This document shows positions 18,363 to 26,471 of a DNA stretch of 41,241 nucleotides, one piece after another; positions within the stretch are counted from its first letter, which is position 1; every line of letters begins with the position of its first letter. This DNA comes from Nitrosomonas sp. (lineage in GTDB: Bacteria > Pseudomonadota > Gammaproteobacteria > Burkholderiales > Nitrosomonadaceae), in NCBI RefSeq assembly GCF_022842015.1, contig NZ_JALHQJ010000020.1:1-41241 (forward strand), read 5' to 3'. The position numbers were made by a program, and so were the translations under genes. Under the pieces are notes generated by a model that saw only the letters and a program-made list of their open reading frames with translations, had not been told where the DNA came from and did not search any database.

Positions 18363-18398
18363 TGTGCAGCGCACTTCAGCCAATGAAGGTGCTGCACA
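18363..18398 (+). other. Strong hairpin after ihfB (terminator-like, no T-run)
   Basis: TGTGCAG (18363-18369) pairs with CTGCACA (18392-18398), and inside it CACTTCA pairs with TGAAGGTG with one bulged G. The downstream bases GATGGG lack a T tract. It could be a 3'-end stabiliser of the rpsA-ihfB message or a factor-assisted stop. A TATAAT hexamer at 18484-18489 may belong to a separate promoter for lapA. Confidence 0.5.
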
Positions 18399-18529
18399 GA
18401 TGGGTTAAGTACTCACTTCTGCAACATTGGATCAATCTCTTGTTTGAGTGAAGAAATATTAAGAACTTGGTTTATTTCGAGCTTATAATTTAACTACATC
18501 CCTAATAACCTGTACGGACTATACTTATT

Positions 18530-18739
18530 ATGATGAATCTAGTTGCTTGGCTTTTTCGTATTGTAGTCTTTGTAATTTTCGTAGTATTTGCATCCCAAAA
18601 CTCACAACCTATTATGCTGCAATACACTATTGATCAATCTATCGAACTACCTCTCAGTGTTGTGCTTTTGATATTCTTCACACTGGGCGCTCTTATTTCT
18701 ATGATTTTTATTCGATGCCAATGTAGTTCGAGCGATTAA
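18530..18739 (+). CDS. lapA: LapA-like small inner-membrane protein (DUF1049), short form
   Basis: A 69-residue protein with two membrane helices (LFRIVVFVIFVVFAS and LPLSVVLLIFFTLGALISMI) separated by the characteristic QNSQPIMLQY segment of the LapA/DUF1049 family, which in E. coli works with LapB in controlling LPS assembly through LpxC turnover. E. coli LapA is about 100 residues with a cytoplasmic coiled-coil tail; here the protein ends soon after helix 2 (RCQCSSSD), so the tail is missing. Two adjacent ATG codons could serve as start. The position after ihfB is conserved, but the expected lapB is replaced by pyrF 15 bases downstream. Confidence 0.8.
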   Translation: MMNLVAWLFRIVVFVIFVVFASQNSQPIMLQYTIDQSIELPLSVVLLIFFTLGALISMIFIRCQCSSSD

Positions 18740-18754
18740 ACACCACTTCGCTTC

Positions 18755-19450
18755 ATGCATGAACCTCGCATCATCGTGGCACTGGATTTCTCAAGTGCCG
18801 AAAGTGCCTTACGGTTAGCAGACCAACTTGACCCTCGTTTATGCCGTCTTAAGGTCGGCAAAGAGCTTTTCACTGCCACTGGACCACAGCTGGTTGAGAA
18901 GCTTATGGTGAAGGGATTCGATATATTTCTTGATCTTAAATTTCACGATATTCCGAACACAGTTGCCAAAGCTTGCCAGGCTGCCGCAAGTTTAGGTATA
19001 TGGATGGTGAACGTACATGCTTTGGGAGGACGGAAAATGCTCAATGCTGCACGTGAAGCAATTGATCCTGGATCAACCAAACTTATCGCGGTAACTTTAC
19101 TCACCAGCATGAATCATGAAGATATCTCCGATATTGGCTTACTGGGTGAGTCTGAGCAAATTGTAGCACGTCTAGCGCAGTTAACTTACGACTGCAATTT
19201 GGATGGCGTTGTTTGCTCTGCACTTGAAACCGCGCTGCTTCGTCAACAATTTGGTAATGAATTTTGTTTAGTAACTCCAGGTATTCGTCTGCACCATGAT
19301 AGTATGGATGACCAAAAAAGAGTAACGACACCGACGAAAGCAATTAGTGATGGCGCCAATTTTTTAGTTATTGGAAGACCGATATCACAAGCAATCAACC
19401 CGCTTGAAAAGTGTATGGAAATATATAATGAAATGGGTATTTTTTTGTAG
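18755..19450 (+). CDS. pyrF: Orotidine 5'-phosphate decarboxylase
   Basis: Last step of UMP synthesis: decarboxylates OMP. 231 residues, TIM barrel. Signatures: [20 protein letters not shown] at the N-terminus, the catalytic Asp-x-Lys-x-x-Asp motif in [23 protein letters not shown] and, near the end, [20 protein letters not shown] with the phosphate-binding GRPI. It belongs to the short subtype typical of gamma- and betaproteobacteria. It follows lapA after 15 bases and ends the plus-strand block; a terminator lies about 250 bases downstream. Confidence 0.97.
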   Translation: MHEPRIIVALDFSSAESALRLADQLDPRLCRLKVGKELFTATGPQLVEKLMVKGFDIFLDLKFHDIPNTVAKACQAAASLGIWMVNVHALGGRKMLNAAREAIDPGSTKLIAVTLLTSMNHEDISDIGLLGESEQIVARLAQLTYDCNLDGVVCSALETALLRQQFGNEFCLVTPGIRLHHDSMDDQKRVTTPTKAISDGANFLVIGRPISQAINPLEKCMEIYNEMGIFL

Positions 19451-19700
19451 AATCAAAAAACTCTATTAAGAATAGACGGTCAAGAGAGTGCTTAATCCGT
19501 CAATCGCTTTTCACTTTGATCACCCCAATAGATTGAAATCTTAGTCTAATCAGAGGTTCCACTCAACCAGCCATAAACTTTACTTTCCATCTAGGAATGC
19601 TCACTCGACCTTTTGCAAAAACCTCAGAATACGAGTCAGCTGAAATTTTCCTCTCCTATTTGTTGCCTCAATTCACAGGCGTCTACACAATCTGTGTAAA

Positions 19701-19737
19701 TAAAAAACCCTCACATATTACTTGTGAGGGTTTTTTA
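19701..19737. terminator. Bidirectional intrinsic terminator (pyrF / S-layer-like gene)
   Basis: TAAAAAACCCTCACA (19701-19715) and TGTGAGGGTTTTTTA (19723-19737) form a perfect 15-bp stem with a 7-base loop. The A-run and T-run flank a GC-rich centre, so it works as a terminator in both directions. It lies between the convergent pyrF (plus) and S-layer-like gene (minus, stop at 19803). The remaining 19451-19700 shows no gene. Confidence 0.93.
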
Positions 19738-19802
19738 TTGTGAGAGCCTTCAGTGTCTATGTCATGCAAGTCACTGAAAAAACTATTTCAGACTTCCCGC
19801 TA

Positions 19803-22349
19803 TTAAGCGATGGTCAGATCCGTCGTTGCAATTGTGCTGTCTGACAGGCCAACTACACCGGTCAACTTGATCAGCATATCGCCTGCACCTACACCATCGG
19901 TTCCTTCTGATACGAATACATAGCTGTCAGCACCCAATTCAAATATTGCAAATTGCCCTGCGGCAGCCGCACCTGTTTGAATTGCAGCCTCAACAGCAGT
20001 GATTCTTTCAGCAAGCGTATCGTCAGCTGCGTTGAATGCGGTCACAACACCTTCAGCACCGATTGATGCTACACCCGCATTGCCTGAGCCTCCAGCAACG
20101 ATCGACCAGTTAGCACCGCCAGTGAGCGCAAGGATATCAGAGCCGACAGCAAAATCAGTGATGCTATCAGCATTATTCCCCAACGCATTCGCAGTTGCTG
20201 CGGTGAAGTCTGCAGTTTCGTCAAAATTGAAAGTGTCTGCACCATCACCACCCGTTAGAGCATCTGCACCTGTTCCGCCAGTAATACTGTCGTCACCTGC
20301 ACCTGCACTGATGATATCACCAAAGATAGTACCGGTTAGCGTATCAGTACCGCTATTAGTGGTAATAGTCACGCCTTGTGTACCCGCGAAGGCAGCTGCA
20401 TTTACGATGACGTTACCAGTTGTTGTCGATGCATCGACTTCTGATAGCGCGGTGGTAGCTGCGTTAACTGTGTAAGAAACTTGCTGCTCGCCACTGATAT
20501 TGACGGTTGAAATATTAGCACTATGACCCGCAGTACCACCTGCCAAATTAATCACATACCCTTCATTGCCATCTGCATCTGTGTCAGGATCTGTGTCGGT
20601 GTTGCTATCGCTTGCCACAACATTAACAATATTGATACCTTCCAAGTCTAACTGCACGGTATAGGAAGTATCGTTAGCCGTCAGATCCGCGTTCAGCATT
20701 ACATTCAGCGTATCGTCGTTGGTACCCGCTCCCGTTGCTCCGGTCATGCCAATGATGTAATCGTTACCGGTATTTGATGCGCTCTGGAATTCCAGCGTTG
20801 CATCACTGCTGAAACCAGTGATGGTGCGATCAGCGCCGATTGCATTCACTGCAAATTGAATGTAGTTATACCCTAGGTTGTCGATCTCCAGGTTGGCACC
20901 GAGCGCATCGGTAATACGCAGCTGTTCAAAACCGGTGATTTTAGCCAGCACAGCGGTATCAGGTGCATCGCCATCGTCCAGAAGCGCAGCTTCTGCACTA
21001 GCAATTCCCAATGTATCAGTACCCTCGCCACCTGTCAGCGTATCTGCAGTCGTTGTTTCACCAGCAGCGTTCGCTGTGATCAGGGTATCGTCACCTGCAC
21101 CGAGGTCTATGGTGTAATTAACAGCAGCGACAGCGGTAATGGTGTCATCTCCGCTTCCCGTGGTAACGGTTGTATTACCTGCACTTGCTCCAAGATCTGC
21201 GGTCAGATTACCCGTCAATGCTGATGCAGCTAAAGTAGTTACTGTGGTTTCGCCCGTTAATGACAATTGCAGATCTTGATTACCTGTCACGTTAACTGTA
21301 GCAACACTGCCACTAGATGACAGTGCAGCAAAGCTTGCACTGCCGATAGCAGCCAGATTAACTGTAGTCAGTGCGGCGCCGTTATAGTTGACAGAAACAT
21401 TTGCTGTGGTACCTAATCCACTTACACTCAGATTACCGCTGGTTGCCGCAGCATCATTCGTAATCGTGATGGCTTCACCATCCGCCATGTTTTTGATTGC
21501 GGTGGAGACACCCGCACCCACAACGTAGGTCTGAGCGGTAGAAGCGTTATCCAAGGTCACTTTAGTTGCACTGGAACTCGAGGTATCAAAACCAGTTGGA
21601 GAATTGACCAATGTAAGATTTTCAACAGAAGTTGTTGCACCAATATCATCTAAAGCAGCGGCAGCAAATACTGTCAACGTATCCGTACCGGCACCACCAT
21701 TGATCTGATCAGCAGCCGAAACAGTATCTGCATCACCGATAAAACCATCGTCACCAGTGGTTCCGTTAAGAATATCAATACCCGTAGTGAACGCAAACAC
21801 TTGTCCATTTGAGCCTGATTCTGCCAGCACTTGATCAACATCGGCTTGTGTATAGGGTGCTGTTCCTTCAACATTGCGTAAAACATTTTGCAAGGAAGTC
21901 AGATCGGTGGAAGGTGTTGTGCTAGAGAAAGTTTCAGCAACCAATGCCTTATTTGCCAGTAATGTGGCCGCCTCTGTAAATTCCTCTGGTGGATCATTTG
22001 ACAAGAAAGTGACCGCATCAAAAACAATTCTTCCAAATCCAACACCAGCATCAATCTGCGTGGTGAAGTAGTCCTCAGCTTGTGAAGCTGCACTGCCTTC
22101 AACGCCATCAGCCGTCAAACCAAAGTTATCCATCAATACCGCAACTTGTGAAGCAGTTGTTACTTTACCGCCCATAATATCGTTGGTAAAAAGTGGCAGG
22201 ACAGCTAATTCATCAGCTAATTGACTTCCACTCCCTCCATTCTCTACGTAATTTGCCAGAATTGTTAAATAAGTACTGCCTGGTGCCGCATTGAACAAAC
22301 CTGCAACAATCTTCAGAATTTCAGTTTGTTGTGTACTCGTTATAGCCAT
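19803..22349 (-). CDS. S-layer-like surface protein with C-terminal RTX calcium-binding repeats
   Basis: An 848-residue protein rich in Ala, Thr, Gly, Asp and Ser, with no cysteine and almost no Lys or Arg. This is the composition of bacterial S-layer and large secreted proteins. The N-terminal region (MAITSTQQTEILKIVAGLFN ... about residue 170) resembles the helical N-terminus of such proteins. The middle is a long series of beta-type Thr/Val/Asn repeats. Near the end are RTX nonapeptides (GDIISAGAGDDSITGGTGAD, ALTGGDGADTFNF), which bind Ca2+, and an uncleaved C-terminal signal-type tail (GLSDSTIATTDLTIA). This predicts type I secretion; there is no Sec signal peptide and no ABC/MFP exporter in the window. 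The start has a good ribosome site, AAGGGAG. It probably forms the cell-surface layer and is highly expressed; it could instead be an RTX adhesin. Confidence 0.8.
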   Translation of the reverse strand: MAITSTQQTEILKIVAGLFNAAPGSTYLTILANYVENGGSGSQLADELAVLPLFTNDIMGGKVTTASQVAVLMDNFGLTADGVEGSAASQAEDYFTTQIDAGVGFGRIVFDAVTFLSNDPPEEFTEAATLLANKALVAETFSSTTPSTDLTSLQNVLRNVEGTAPYTQADVDQVLAESGSNGQVFAFTTGIDILNGTTGDDGFIGDADTVSAADQINGGAGTDTLTVFAAAALDDIGATTSVENLTLVNSPTGFDTSSSSATKVTLDNASTAQTYVVGAGVSTAIKNMADGEAITITNDAAATSGNLSVSGLGTTANVSVNYNGAALTTVNLAAIGSASFAALSSSGSVATVNVTGNQDLQLSLTGETTVTTLAASALTGNLTADLGASAGNTTVTTGSGDDTITAVAAVNYTIDLGAGDDTLITANAAGETTTADTLTGGEGTDTLGIASAEAALLDDGDAPDTAVLAKITGFEQLRITDALGANLEIDNLGYNYIQFAVNAIGADRTITGFSSDATLEFQSASNTGNDYIIGMTGATGAGTNDDTLNVMLNADLTANDTSYTVQLDLEGINIVNVVASDSNTDTDPDTDADGNEGYVINLAGGTAGHSANISTVNISGEQQVSYTVNAATTALSEVDASTTTGNVIVNAAAFAGTQGVTITTNSGTDTLTGTIFGDIISAGAGDDSITGGTGADALTGGDGADTFNFDETADFTAATANALGNNADSITDFAVGSDILALTGGANWSIVAGGSGNAGVASIGAEGVVTAFNAADDTLAERITAVEAAIQTGAAAAGQFAIFELGADSYVFVSEGTDGVGAGDMLIKLTGVVGLSDSTIATTDLTIA

Positions 22350-22359
22350 GGGAGCTCCC

Positions 22360-22854
22360 TTGTTTTAAAAATTAAAAATAAATACTAAAGTAAATTACTT
22401 GCAAGTTTTTCACTTTCACTTTGTCTCTCTGTAACTTCTGCGCAACTTTCCTAGCAGAAAATACCACAAAAGCCAAGTTAAAGTCCATTCTGCCCAAAAC
22501 AAAACCGCTTTGCAAGTTTGTAACCGAAGTTTTCATGGGGTGTGTTGCTTAATTGCAACATTATAACGCCATTGATTTGCACTATTATTCTGATAAGCAG
22601 GACAAGAGTACGTTTATTCCCACTATTCATCTGTGCAAGAGTGTGCTTATTGCAACGATACCAGATTTGAAACAGATAGCCGTTGCCCAAACAATGAAAG
22701 GACTGCCAGACACAATCAACAGTTTAAGCAATCGGATGAGATAACAAGAACGCTGTATCTATATAGATGAAAAGTGAACCAATCTTTTCCTACTCATTAA
22801 TTTTCACTTATTTATCTGCGATAATACACTATTCAATATTCCAAGTTCGGCTTC
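22360..22854. other. Divergent regulatory region between S-layer-like gene and glycan cluster
   Basis: About 500 bases without a convincing gene. Two open frames of 60-70 codons on opposite strands (22478-22690 minus; 22553-22744 plus) match no family and overlap each other. The stretch next to the S-layer-like start is AT-rich and probably holds its promoter and a 5' leader. The right end should hold the promoter for the wzm-wzt cluster. Confidence 0.5.
22818..22826 (+). promoter_or_regulatory. Possible extended -10 element for the wzm-wzt cluster
   Basis: TGCGATAAT, an extended -10-like sequence, lies about 30 bases before the TTG start of the permease fragment. No clear -35 hexamer was found, so support is weak. 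Confidence 0.3.
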
Positions 22855-23274
22855 TTGCCCCTGTTTAATATCATCTTCCTAAATAACTTCCGCAGCTTAT
22901 GGCCGCACGCTCCGCTCATCCTGCAAATGATTAGACGCAAAGTGACTCGTCGATATCAGGACTCATTCCCGGAATTATTATGGACCTTTATCAATCCTAT
23001 CCTGATGTTGTCGATATACACATTTGTTCTCAGCGTTGTATTTACATTACGACTGAACCCCCAACACCATGATAAATTTGCTTTTGCCTTACTAATATTT
23101 ATTGGATTAATTCTGTTTAATTTATTCTCTGAATTTCTTTCCCTTGCATCCGGATTGATACTTTCAAGCGTGAACCATGCCAAGAAAGCTATTTTTCCCC
23201 TAGCAATCCTGGTCGCTTGGGCCGACCTGAGTTGGTTTAATAAAATACGTAAAGGATTTGCAGATGTCCTTTAA
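22855..23274 (+). CDS. O-antigen-type ABC exporter permease (Wzm), internally deleted
   Basis: A 139-residue remnant of an ABC-2 type polysaccharide export permease, normally about 260 residues. The N-terminal half is standard: the amphipathic LWPHAPLILQMIRRKVTRRY, then SFPELLWTFINPILMLSIYT and two further helices up to SVNHAKKAIFPLAILVA. Here the family would continue with about 120 more residues and further helices; instead the frame jumps directly to WADLSWFNKIRKGFADVL, which is the usual extreme C-terminus of Wzm. The result looks like an in-frame internal deletion. It begins with TTG (no ATG is available upstream before a stop), and its 3' end overlaps wzt by 11 bases as in intact operons. 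As it stands it should not form a working channel. A sequencing or assembly collapse is the alternative. Confidence 0.75.
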   Translation: MPLFNIIFLNNFRSLWPHAPLILQMIRRKVTRRYQDSFPELLWTFINPILMLSIYTFVLSVVFTLRLNPQHHDKFAFALLIFIGLILFNLFSEFLSLASGLILSSVNHAKKAIFPLAILVAWADLSWFNKIRKGFADVL

Positions 23275-24538
23275 TGTTTCGGGCTATGAACCAGCCATTA
23301 GTACGGTGAAGCTGTCTAAATGCTATCAGTTGTATCAACATCCCAAAGATCGTTTAAAGCAATTTTTATGGCCACACAGATGGTGGGGTTCACGTCAATA
23401 TTATCGCGAACTGTGGGCATTAAATGACATCGATTTAACGATAATACCTGGAGAAGTCGTGGGTATCGTAGGTCAAAACGGTTCGGGAAAATCGACACTG
23501 CTGCAATTGGTTTGTGGCACCTCAACACCTACATGCGGTGAAGTGCAAGTGAATGGCCGTATCGCTGCTTTATTAGAACTCGGCGCTGGATTCAACCCAG
23601 AGTTTACCGGACGCGAGAATGTCTTAATGAGCGCAGCAATCATGGGGTTAAGTCAAGCAGAAATTACTGAACGCATTGAACAAATCATCGATTTCTCAGG
23701 TGTTCGTGATTTTATTGATCAGCCAGTAAAAACATATTCCAGCGGTATGTATGTACGTCTGGCGTTCTCTGTTGCCATTAATGTCGACCCGGATATCCTT
23801 ATCATTGATGAAGCTTTATCGGTAGGGGATGGCGCATTTGCCCGCAAATCATTCACCCGCATCATGCAAATGCGTGATGCGGGAAAAACAATCTTGTTTT
23901 GCTCACACTCGCTGTTTCAGGTTGAATCTTTATGCAATCGTGCAATCTGGCTCAATAAGGGCAAAATGGTCTTAGACGGAGAGTCTGCCCAAGTCGTGTC
24001 CGCCTATCAGTCATTTCTGGATCAAAGCACAACTGACTCAACAGTAGAAACACATTTTACAAGCAAGAATGCCCCGGCACAGGACAAGAAACATCCATCC
24101 GGCAGTGCGCATCTGGAAAAAGTACAATTAATAGCGGATGGCGCCTGCACGCCGCATACTGATATCACCAGCGGCCAATCCAATGTCCTGATAAACATAA
24201 GCTTTATTTCTGACCCCTCACTCCCGTGCCCGAATATCGCGATGACCCTGAATACCAGAGATGGCCGAATCATCACCAGTACAGCCACATGGGAAGATCA
24301 ATTCGTGATTCAACGATCACCCGGTGGATCAGGGCAAATTTGTCTCAGATTGAAACGATTGCCACTCCTCAAAGGAGAATATCTGGTAAATATCTATTTA
24401 TTGTGTGAACGTGGCTTACATCTGTATGATTCAGCAGAAGCTATTGCAACCATACAAGTAAAACAGGTAGGACGCTTACAAGGATATTTTTCAATTCCTC
24501 ATCAATGGGAAAATACTACTATCATTCAGAATGACTAA
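23264..24538 (+). CDS. Polysaccharide ABC exporter ATPase (Wzt type)
   Basis: ATP-binding subunit for export of a surface polysaccharide, 424 residues. The nucleotide-binding domain (about 15-245) has Walker A GQNGSGKSTLL, signature TYSSGMYVRLAFS, Walker B DILIIDEALSVGD and the H-loop SHS. The YRELWALNDIDLTI approach to Walker A and the GRIAALLELGAGFNPEFTGR segment are typical of Wzt/TagH. An extra C-terminal domain (about 290-420, beta-type, INISFISDPSLPCPNIAMTL) matches the Wzt carbohydrate-recognition domain that checks the modified glycan end. The ATG at 23264 is preferred over an in-frame TTG at 23258, because AAAGGA lies 7 bases before it. The permease partner just upstream is internally deleted, so the pair may not work unless another Wzm exists. 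Confidence 0.9.
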   Translation: MSFNVSGYEPAISTVKLSKCYQLYQHPKDRLKQFLWPHRWWGSRQYYRELWALNDIDLTIIPGEVVGIVGQNGSGKSTLLQLVCGTSTPTCGEVQVNGRIAALLELGAGFNPEFTGRENVLMSAAIMGLSQAEITERIEQIIDFSGVRDFIDQPVKTYSSGMYVRLAFSVAINVDPDILIIDEALSVGDGAFARKSFTRIMQMRDAGKTILFCSHSLFQVESLCNRAIWLNKGKMVLDGESAQVVSAYQSFLDQSTTDSTVETHFTSKNAPAQDKKHPSGSAHLEKVQLIADGACTPHTDITSGQSNVLINISFISDPSLPCPNIAMTLNTRDGRIITSTATWEDQFVIQRSPGGSGQICLRLKRLPLLKGEYLVNIYLLCERGLHLYDSAEAIATIQVKQVGRLQGYFSIPHQWENTTIIQND

Positions 24539-26357
24539 ATCTATCAATCACAGCTCAATACAAAGCACTCAACATTATCGTCAAGCTACTCATGTTGCCG
24601 CTTCAATGACAACCATTTCGACCTCTCCTTTTGAGTCTCTGGCGTTTCCATTCAATATATACGCTCATGCGTTACACCTACATGAGGGTATGGCTTCTGA
24701 TTTGCATTTCGGCTTGTTTCAAAATGACAAAACTAGTATGCGAACAGCGCAGCAATCAACCCATGAGCTGCTTCTATCAAAGTTGCCGCCACCTCCTTGC
24801 CGTATTCTGGAAGTAGGGTCTGGTTCAGGAACTACCCTATCTATGCTCAGCCAGCGCGGTTACGACATCTGTGGCATCGCACTCGATACGCAACCAATCA
24901 CGCACATTAACAGGACCCTGGAGCCAAAAGTTTCTGCCAGTTATCCATCACTGGAAGCTTTTAATGCCAAATCAGATAGCTTTGATATTGTTTTATTTAA
25001 GGAATCCGCGCAATACATTGATCAGCTTGTAATTTTTAATAAAGCGTTGGATCTGTTATCGCCATCAGGGCAGTTGATCATCATGGGCGAATTCGCACTG
25101 AAGCGCGATGCAACAAATTCGGAAAACCTCCATTCACTCGCAAACATGATCACGCTGACTGAGCGATCTGGGTTTGAGTTAATTGAAAATTTAGATTTAT
25201 CCGTCTTAGCAGCACCAACACTTGATTATCTGTTACAAGCCATCTCAACATATCGGCAAAGGCTGATCAAGGATCTTTTTCTTAACCCTGAACAACTGAC
25301 ACAACTTGAGCAATCTAACCGAATCAATCGGGAAAAATATACCAATGGACAAAATGGATATGCTTTGCTACGTTTCAGGAAAAAAACAACACCTCAATGG
25401 CGGCTGCAACTACTAAAAGAAAATCAGCAACATGAGATGTTTGACTTGTTTAAAAAAACATTTCATCACACCATGACATCCGCTGTCTGGCAATGGAAGT
25501 ATGGTTCAAATTCAAATCATAAGCTGGGTGTATGGCGAAAAGACAAACTGATTGCCCACTATGGCGGTATTGCCCGGCAGATTCTATTCTTTGGACAACC
25601 ACAAACAGCGGTACAAATCGCGGATGTCATGGTTGATACCAATGAACGGGGAATACTCACCAGAAAAGGACCTTTTTTCCTGATGACAGCAACCTTTCTG
25701 GAACATTACATTGGATATGGCAAACCTTATCTAATCGGGTTTGGATTCCCGAACGAGCGACACATGAAGATTGCGGAGCGGCACGGATTATACGGCGAAG
25801 TTGGAAAAATGGTCGAAATTTCCTGGTCTCCGTTATCAAAATTCCCTCACTGGCGCACTCGATTATTTCCTATCACCTCATCAGATAATGACGCGCAAAT
25901 CAGGCTAATCGTTAATAATTGCTGGCACCAAATGGCCAAGGATTTGCAAACTGCATTAGTGGGTGTTCGCGACTGGTCTTATGTACAACATCGCTATATT
26001 AATCATCCTAGCCAGCACTACCAGGTCGTGTTGATAAAAAACCGCGGCGGCGACCAAACGCGAGGTGTGCTGATACTGCGCTATGATGATCATGGTTGCG
26101 AAATCGTCGACATCATAGCACCATTAGTCGAGATTCCTCTTCTCGTTCTGCATGCTCGCCGATTGGCAGGGATCAATGGCCATCAGCGATTGTTTTGCCG
26201 CATTACAGAAAACTTTGCGGCCTATTTCACGATCACCGGCGGCGCCCAAAAAATGCTGGATATTCGCATTCCCGCCAGCACTTGGGATACTGCCCCGCCG
26301 ATTGAATCTTTACGTAACCATTGGTGGTTGATGTCCGGTGATACGGATTTCCGCTAA
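24531..26357 (+). CDS. Fusion of SAM-dependent methyltransferase and GNAT-like acetyltransferase
   Basis: A 608-residue two-part protein. Residues about 75-285 are a class I methyltransferase: SAM motif ILEVGSGSGTTLSMLSQRGY (motif I near 93-102), then DSFDIVLFKESAQYID and LSPSGQLIIMGEF. Residues about 300-600 look like a GNAT/FemAB-type acyltransferase region: MFDLFKKTFHHTMTSAVWQW, KDKLIAHYGGIARQILFFGQ, IADVMVDTNERG and FGFPNERHMKIAERHGLYG. It overlaps the wzt stop by 8 bases, so it is translationally coupled to the exporter. In Wzt-type systems the chain end is often methylated or phosphorylated to stop elongation; a terminal methylation plus acylation of the exported glycan is a reasonable inference, but the substrate is not known. 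Confidence 0.75.
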   Translation: MTKSINHSSIQSTQHYRQATHVAASMTTISTSPFESLAFPFNIYAHALHLHEGMASDLHFGLFQNDKTSMRTAQQSTHELLLSKLPPPPCRILEVGSGSGTTLSMLSQRGYDICGIALDTQPITHINRTLEPKVSASYPSLEAFNAKSDSFDIVLFKESAQYIDQLVIFNKALDLLSPSGQLIIMGEFALKRDATNSENLHSLANMITLTERSGFELIENLDLSVLAAPTLDYLLQAISTYRQRLIKDLFLNPEQLTQLEQSNRINREKYTNGQNGYALLRFRKKTTPQWRLQLLKENQQHEMFDLFKKTFHHTMTSAVWQWKYGSNSNHKLGVWRKDKLIAHYGGIARQILFFGQPQTAVQIADVMVDTNERGILTRKGPFFLMTATFLEHYIGYGKPYLIGFGFPNERHMKIAERHGLYGEVGKMVEISWSPLSKFPHWRTRLFPITSSDNDAQIRLIVNNCWHQMAKDLQTALVGVRDWSYVQHRYINHPSQHYQVVLIKNRGGDQTRGVLILRYDDHGCEIVDIIAPLVEIPLLVLHARRLAGINGHQRLFCRITENFAAYFTITGGAQKMLDIRIPASTWDTAPPIESLRNHWWLMSGDTDFR

Positions 26358-26471
26358 ATGAACCTGCATTTGGTTAAATCCGGCAGTTAATTATGCTGCG
26401 TAATTATAGATTTCGATAAATGGACTCTCGACAATGGGTGCAATCTCCACGCAGGTGAAGGATTGACTGCC

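Noticed and set aside
19999-20475. 158-codon plus-strand frame opposite the S-layer-like gene
   Set aside because: Its Ala/Pro/Val/Ser repeats are the complement of the Thr/Gly/Asp-rich repeats on the real coding strand.
22478-22744. Two overlapping small frames upstream of wzm
   Set aside because: They lie on opposite strands, and neither has a ribosome site, a recognisable family or coding character.
23258-23263. TTG as start of wzt
   Set aside because: The ATG at 23264 has better spacing to AAAGGA, and TTG lies almost on the ribosome site.
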